Below are positions 60,334 through 64,000 of a stretch of DNA of 64,000 nucleotides, piece after piece. The notes under the pieces are model-generated. The model saw only the letters and a program-made list of their open reading frames with translations, was not told the origin of the DNA and searched no databases. Within the stretch, counting starts at the first letter, position 1. The number at the start of each line of letters is the position of its first letter. Location of the stretch: positions 248,001 through 312,000 of the forward strand of contig JANNES010000020.1 of assembly GCA_031378845.1 (NCBI GenBank), given 5' to 3'. The translations under genes were made by a program, and so were the position numbers. Source of the DNA: JAJNPS01 sp031378845. GTDB lineage: Bacteria > Pseudomonadota > Alphaproteobacteria > Rhodobacterales > Rhodobacteraceae.

Positions 60334-61733
60334 GCGCAGACCTCGCGCACCGCATCCACAAGTCGGCGGATATCGGCGGCGCTGTGCACCTCGGTCACGC
60401 AGTAAAGGGCCGCTTGTCCCAACCCCAGCCCCTCGTCAGAGATGTCCTTGCCACCAAAGATGCCGCGCGCGCGCAGGGCATTGTTGATCTCGGCCACGGT
60501 CTTGCCGGTGGCGTCAAAGGTCACCGGAAATTCCTTGAACGTCGCACCGAACGGCACCCGCACCCCGGGCACCTCGGCCAGCAATCTGGCGGCATAGCGG
60601 GCGCGCGAGACGATCAGATTGCCGACCTCACGAAAGCCGTCGGGCCCCAGAAGGCTCATGTAAACCGCCCCGGCAATCGCCCAGAGGTATGTCGAATTTC
60701 CGGTCCAGTCCTTGCCGTGCTCGCGCATGCCATAGGAATTCTGATGCGCGCAGGCCAGACCAAAACCGAACTGCCCCGTCGCTTGCGTCTCGGCGATGGA
60801 CACCAGAAACCCGTTGTATTCGCGCACATAGCGTTCCTCGTCGCGCGAGGCCATATAGCCGCCGACGCCGCCGCCGCAATGCATGTGCACCCCCAGGGGC
60901 TGCGTCGGGCCGACCACGATGTCCGCACCGTAGTCGCCGGGGGCCATGATCACCCCAAGGCTGATCGGGTCCACGCCAACGATGGTCTGCGCCCCTGCGG
61001 ACCGCGCCGCTTGCGCAATCGCGGCGGCTTCTGTCTCGATGGTGCCCAGATAGGCGGGGTTTTCAAAATAGACCGCAGCGACATCGGGCCCGAGCTTGGC
61101 ACGCAGATCGCCGAGATCAAGCCGTCCGGTGGCGGGGTCTGCGGCGACCAGCACCACCTCGATATGGCTCGCCATGGCGGTCGGCTGGCAATAGGTGCGG
61201 ATCACCGAAAGCCGCTCAGGATCGCTGAACGCTGGCACCAGGACCCGCCTGCGGCCTGTCATCCTTGCAGCCATCCGGATCGCATGTCCGATCGCGCAGC
61301 CCCACGAATAGACCGGCAATTGCACCACATCGAGGTTCAAAAGCGCGCCAAGCTGGCTGGAAAACTCGAACCACGCCTGATTGCGCCCATGGTCGGATTG
61401 GTAGGACCCCCACACGTTGGTCGCAAATTCGGTGCGGCCGACGATTTCATCAACCACGGCGGGGACATGGTGCTGCCAGCAGCCTGCGCCCAGAAAGCTG
61501 AGATTATCCTCGCAGCTCTGGTTCTTGCGCAGCTTGGTCACCAGATCGCGTTTCAGCTCGATCTCGCTGTTGAGTGCCGGCGGCAGCGTCAGCGGGGTCT
61601 TGCGCAAATGATCTTGCGGGATTTGTTCGAACACCTCGGCGACCGAGGCCGCACCGATTTCCGCCAGCATCGCCTGCAGCATTCCGGGTGCCGAGTTTGC
61701 CATCCACGGATGCGCGCGGTGTTCGACAGCCAT
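60330..61733 (-). CDS. glycine dehydrogenase subunit 1 (GcvPA)-like PLP enzyme, divergent
   Basis: A 467-residue protein resembling the N-terminal P-protein subunit. SFLGAGCWQHHVPAVVDEIV parallels canonical FLGAGSYDHYIPA; DIVVGPTQPLGVHMHCGGG parallels the conserved VVGEAQ region; AIAGAVYMSLLGPDGFREV near the end is typical. Differences such as VWGSYQSDHGRNQ in place of PYQAEISQG point to a paralogous subfamily. GGGGAAG lies upstream. It is the first gene of the pair; a motif like the IclR sites lies 56 bases before it. Confidence 0.87.
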   Translation of the reverse strand: MAVEHRAHPWMANSAPGMLQAMLAEIGAASVAEVFEQIPQDHLRKTPLTLPPALNSEIELKRDLVTKLRKNQSCEDNLSFLGAGCWQHHVPAVVDEIVGRTEFATNVWGSYQSDHGRNQAWFEFSSQLGALLNLDVVQLPVYSWGCAIGHAIRMAARMTGRRRVLVPAFSDPERLSVIRTYCQPTAMASHIEVVLVAADPATGRLDLGDLRAKLGPDVAAVYFENPAYLGTIETEAAAIAQAARSAGAQTIVGVDPISLGVIMAPGDYGADIVVGPTQPLGVHMHCGGGVGGYMASRDEERYVREYNGFLVSIAETQATGQFGFGLACAHQNSYGMREHGKDWTGNSTYLWAIAGAVYMSLLGPDGFREVGNLIVSRARYAARLLAEVPGVRVPFGATFKEFPVTFDATGKTVAEINNALRARGIFGGKDISDEGLGLGQAALYCVTEVHSAADIRRLVDAVREVCA

Positions 61734-61775
61734 TCTGCTTCCCCTGCAGCACGTCGGAAATCAAGGAGTCTGCAA

Positions 61776-61808
61776 TCTTTGCACAAATGTTCGCATATCG
61801 TACAAAGA
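61776..61808. promoter_or_regulatory. inverted repeat and candidate IclR site D before the gcvPA-like gene
   Basis: GTTCGCATATCGTAC at 61789-61803 matches sites A and B at 11 of 15 positions. It lies inside outer arms TCTTTG (61776-61781) and CAAAGA (61803-61808). It is 56 bases before the subunit-1 start. Weaker than A-C, but the position is right. Confidence 0.4.
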
Positions 61809-61811
61809 CTT

Positions 61812-62954
61812 TCAACTCGTTCCGATGCGCATCATCGTGTAGCGGCCTGCATCGGTCTGAACCCGAACGAATCCGGCAAGTTCTGCATCAAGTTCGGGAT
61901 CTCCGGTGTCGACCCAAAGGCATGGCGTTGCCAGGGCGGCCAGCTTTTCTGCGGTGGCCAGAATATGGATCCCCGCCCGCCCGGCACGGCGGATCAATGG
62001 CGGGCTGATCTGCTGGTTGCCTCGCCCCAGCACAAAGCCTTGCCGACCCGTCACCCCAAGCACCAGCCGGACCGGCCCATCACTTGCCAGACCAAGCAAT
62101 TCCAGCGCACTGGCGTCGCGCGCGACACGTTGGCCATTACGAATTGCATCGACCCCCAGCAGCGTGGGTTCAAGGCCCAGTGCCCGACTGACCGACCCGG
62201 CGCCAGTGCCCGGCCCGATCACGTAAAGCACATGTGCCTGCATATGCCGCGCAAAGTCCTTCGCTGCGGCCGCAAGGCTTGCGGCACCGTTGCGACGCGG
62301 CGCGCCCTTTGCGGCCTGCATCTGCGCGCGCGACACCGGCACGCGCGTCAGCCCGTAGAGCCGCGGCGCAATATGGCCCGCGCGCAGGGCCGCCTCGTCA
62401 ATGTCCATGACCTCGGCGTCATCCGTCCAGATCACACGGTCCGGTGCTTGGGCAAGTGTTGCCATCAGATGCCCGGCGCACTCGGGCGACACGGCAAAGA
62501 CACCCGAATGCATCTTGACCCCGCATGGGATGCCCAGCATCGCGGCCCCCGCCGGTAGCTTCACCATCACATCGCGCGCCGTCCCGTCCCCGCCCGCAAA
62601 GACCACAAGATCGACCTCCCCCATCGCCGCCACCGCAGCATTGGTATCGCGCGCCGTGCCGGTCAGCGCGGGCATGTCGAGGATATCGACATTCAACCCC
62701 AGACCCGCCACCCAATCCGCGCCTAACAGGCCGGGTGCCGCCCACAGCGTCGCCCCGGGCAGGGCGCGCGCAAACTGCATCAATGCGCGGGCGGTGCGGG
62801 GACCCGCTTGCGCGACCGCCCCATGCCGCAACGCCTCGGCAACGATATCCGGCCCGTCGGTGCCCTTGAGCCCGACAGACCCGCCCAAGCCCGCCACCGG
62901 GTTGACCAGCAGTCCGATCCTGAACAAAGCGGCCCGGGCCCGCGCGGTCTGCAT
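61812..62954 (-). CDS. ATP-NAD kinase family protein (COG3199, AcoX-like)
   Basis: A 380-residue protein of the COG3199 group. FRIGLLVNPVAGLGGSVGLKG is the nucleotide-binding entry and VDLVVFAGGDGTARDV contains the GGDG motif of NAD and diacylglycerol kinases. The middle ALLGIPCGVKMHSGVFAVSP-like text (here AMLGIPCGVKMHSGVFAVSP) is typical. Relatives include AcoX, often linked to 2-oxoacid or lipoyl enzymes. ATG 62954 has AAGGA about eight bases upstream; ATG 62963 is also possible. Same strand as the gcvP-like pair. Confidence 0.87.
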   Translation of the reverse strand: MQTARARAALFRIGLLVNPVAGLGGSVGLKGTDGPDIVAEALRHGAVAQAGPRTARALMQFARALPGATLWAAPGLLGADWVAGLGLNVDILDMPALTGTARDTNAAVAAMGEVDLVVFAGGDGTARDVMVKLPAGAAMLGIPCGVKMHSGVFAVSPECAGHLMATLAQAPDRVIWTDDAEVMDIDEAALRAGHIAPRLYGLTRVPVSRAQMQAAKGAPRRNGAASLAAAAKDFARHMQAHVLYVIGPGTGAGSVSRALGLEPTLLGVDAIRNGQRVARDASALELLGLASDGPVRLVLGVTGRQGFVLGRGNQQISPPLIRRAGRAGIHILATAEKLAALATPCLWVDTGDPELDAELAGFVRVQTDAGRYTMMRIGTS

Positions 62955-63212
62955 ATCCGTCATCCTTTTTGCCCGCGACGTCGCGCGCGGTCGCATGTCC
63001 AAGGTGCCCTTGATCTGGCAGGGCCGAGTTTCGGGGCATCCAAGCCGCTGTCAAGCGATTGAGCATCCGAAGGCGACTGGTCTGCGCGGAAGATGATTGC
63101 AAACGCTCGGCATGTGTGGAAACCGCTGGACCTCCTTTGAAGGCATGCGCCACCATGCGCGCACGGGGGACCGCGCGGTTTCCCGCCTTGTGCGCGTCTG
63201 GGGGAGAATATC

Positions 63213-64000
63213 TTGGTCATGCAACCCGACATCACCACGATCGCAGATGGGTTGCCGATCCGCCGGCTGATCACCGGACTGTGGCAGATGGCCGATCAGG
63301 AGCGTGACGGTCGCCCTTTTGACCTTGATTCGGCAGCCACCGCGCTGTTGGGCTATGCGCGCGCAGGCTTTGACACGTTCGACATGGCCGACCATTATGG
63401 CAGCGCTGAAATCGTGGCGGGCATGGTGCACCGGGCCATGCGCACTGCCGCCGAAACGCCACCGACGATCCTGACCAAATGGTGCCCGCCGCCCGGACCC
63501 ATGACGATGGACGTGGTCCGCGCTGGCGTGGAGACGTCGCTACGTCGGCTCGACCTCGACTGCGTGGACATCCTGCAGTTCCATTGGTGGCGTTATCAGT
63601 CCCCCGAATACCTTGACGCGCTGATGCACCTGATGCGGTTGCGCGAAGAGGGGTTGATCCGCGAGATCGGTCTGACGAATTTCGATGCCGCGCATCTGCG
63701 CATGGTGGTCCGCCATGGCATTCGCATCGCCACCAATCAGGTCTGTTTTTCGCTGCTGGACCGTCGCGCGGCGGGCGCGCTGTCAGAGGTCGCGGCCGCC
63801 GAAGGCGTCAGCCTCTTGGCCTTTGGCACCCTTTGCGGCGGGTATCTGTCGGATCGCTGCGTGGGTGCCGACGAGCCCGCCGATATCGCGGACTGGAGCC
63901 GGATGAAGTACAAGCGGTTTGTCGATGCCGCAGGCGGTTGGGCGGCGTTTCAGGACCTGTTGCGCACCCTGACACCGATCGCGCGCAAGCATGACGTGTC
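63213..64000 (+). CDS. aldo/keto reductase, 5' part (continues past window)
   Basis: An open frame runs to the right edge, about 262 codons. The AKR tetrad is visible: Asp and Tyr in FDMADHYGSAE, Lys in LTKWCPPP, His in ILQFHWWR. GLIREIGLTNFDAAHL and ATNQVCFSLLDRR are family text. I favour TTG 63213 because GGGAG sits about six bases upstream; ATG 63219 is the alternative. It would reduce or oxidise an aldehyde/ketone with NADPH. Divergent from the COG3199 gene. Confidence 0.9.
   Translation, partial: MVMQPDITTIADGLPIRRLITGLWQMADQERDGRPFDLDSAATALLGYARAGFDTFDMADHYGSAEIVAGMVHRAMRTAAETPPTILTKWCPPPGPMTMDVVRAGVETSLRRLDLDCVDILQFHWWRYQSPEYLDALMHLMRLREEGLIREIGLTNFDAAHLRMVVRHGIRIATNQVCFSLLDRRAAGALSEVAAAEGVSLLAFGTLCGGYLSDRCVGADEPADIADWSRMKYKRFVDAAGGWAAFQDLLRTLTPIARKHDV

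Noticed and set aside
58771..61733. Standard glycine cleavage operon
   Set aside because: No gcvT or gcvH within the window and key motifs differ from canonical P-protein.
60384..62558. 724-residue open frame on the plus strand opposite the gcvP-like pair
   Set aside because: Antisense shadow of high-GC genes; His/Arg/Gly-rich text without domain, and the minus-strand frames have clear family motifs.

Overview
The window is GC-rich alphaproteobacterial chromosome, most likely from the Rhodobacteraceae (Roseobacter group). Pointers are a class I lysyl-tRNA synthetase, a YcjX/YcjF pair, DUF3309 and FYDLN-acid small proteins, an acs gene next to an MFS permease with a large periplasmic loop, and 3'-end motifs of a style I associate with this order (from memory, not searched). 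Both edges cut genes: an acyl-CoA dehydrogenase on the left and an aldo/keto reductase on the right. I found no CRISPR array, rRNA operon, IS transposase, integrase or phage structural cluster. There is one tRNA, Ala-GGC at 48374-48449.

Layout. 0-3.5 kb: acyl-CoA dehydrogenase, NDP-forming CoA ligase and CaiD-like hydratase, a plausible gamma-butyrobetaine/carnitine CoA module. 3.9-15.4 kb: small accessory genes (GNAT enzymes, DUF1330/HxlR pair, GMC oxidoreductase, choline sulfatase BetC, EamA exporter, class II aldolase, TIGR03792 protein, sulfotransferase). 15.4-17.1 kb: REP-like palindromes, a degenerate 243-bp tandem repeat and an AT-rich orphan gene. 17.1-29.6 kb: EttA, a MarR-GNAT fusion, NadD, a Tat-exported PBP4, a DJ-1/PfpI protein, TerB, LysRS and a large beta-helix protein. 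29.6-48.4 kb: acs and its MFS neighbour, then core genes (truA, ycjX/ycjF, pth, rplY), lldD, a nitroreductase-like/MarR pair, a nucleotide-sugar epimerase, GntR, a metallopeptidase and the tRNA.

The most interesting part is 49.1-64 kb. It is a compact set of oxidoreductase genes: class III aminotransferase, IclR regulator, a fused [2Fe-2S]-FAD-BFD dehydrogenase, a 3-hydroxyacyl-CoA-dehydrogenase-like enzyme, Old Yellow Enzyme, SDR, a DHDPS-family lyase, a DAO-type flavoprotein, two subunits of a divergent glycine-decarboxylase P-protein paralog without GcvH or GcvT, a COG3199 NAD-kinase-like protein and an aldo/keto reductase. A shared 15-bp motif, built on GTTCACATGGCGCAC, lies in the IclR/aminotransferase promoter region and twice in the 3HCDH/OYE promoter region. 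A weaker match precedes the P-protein genes. I infer one IclR-controlled regulon for an amine or amino-acid substrate that I cannot name from sequence.

Starts were chosen by family length and ribosome binding site. Several differ from the longest open frame, and some are GTG or TTG.
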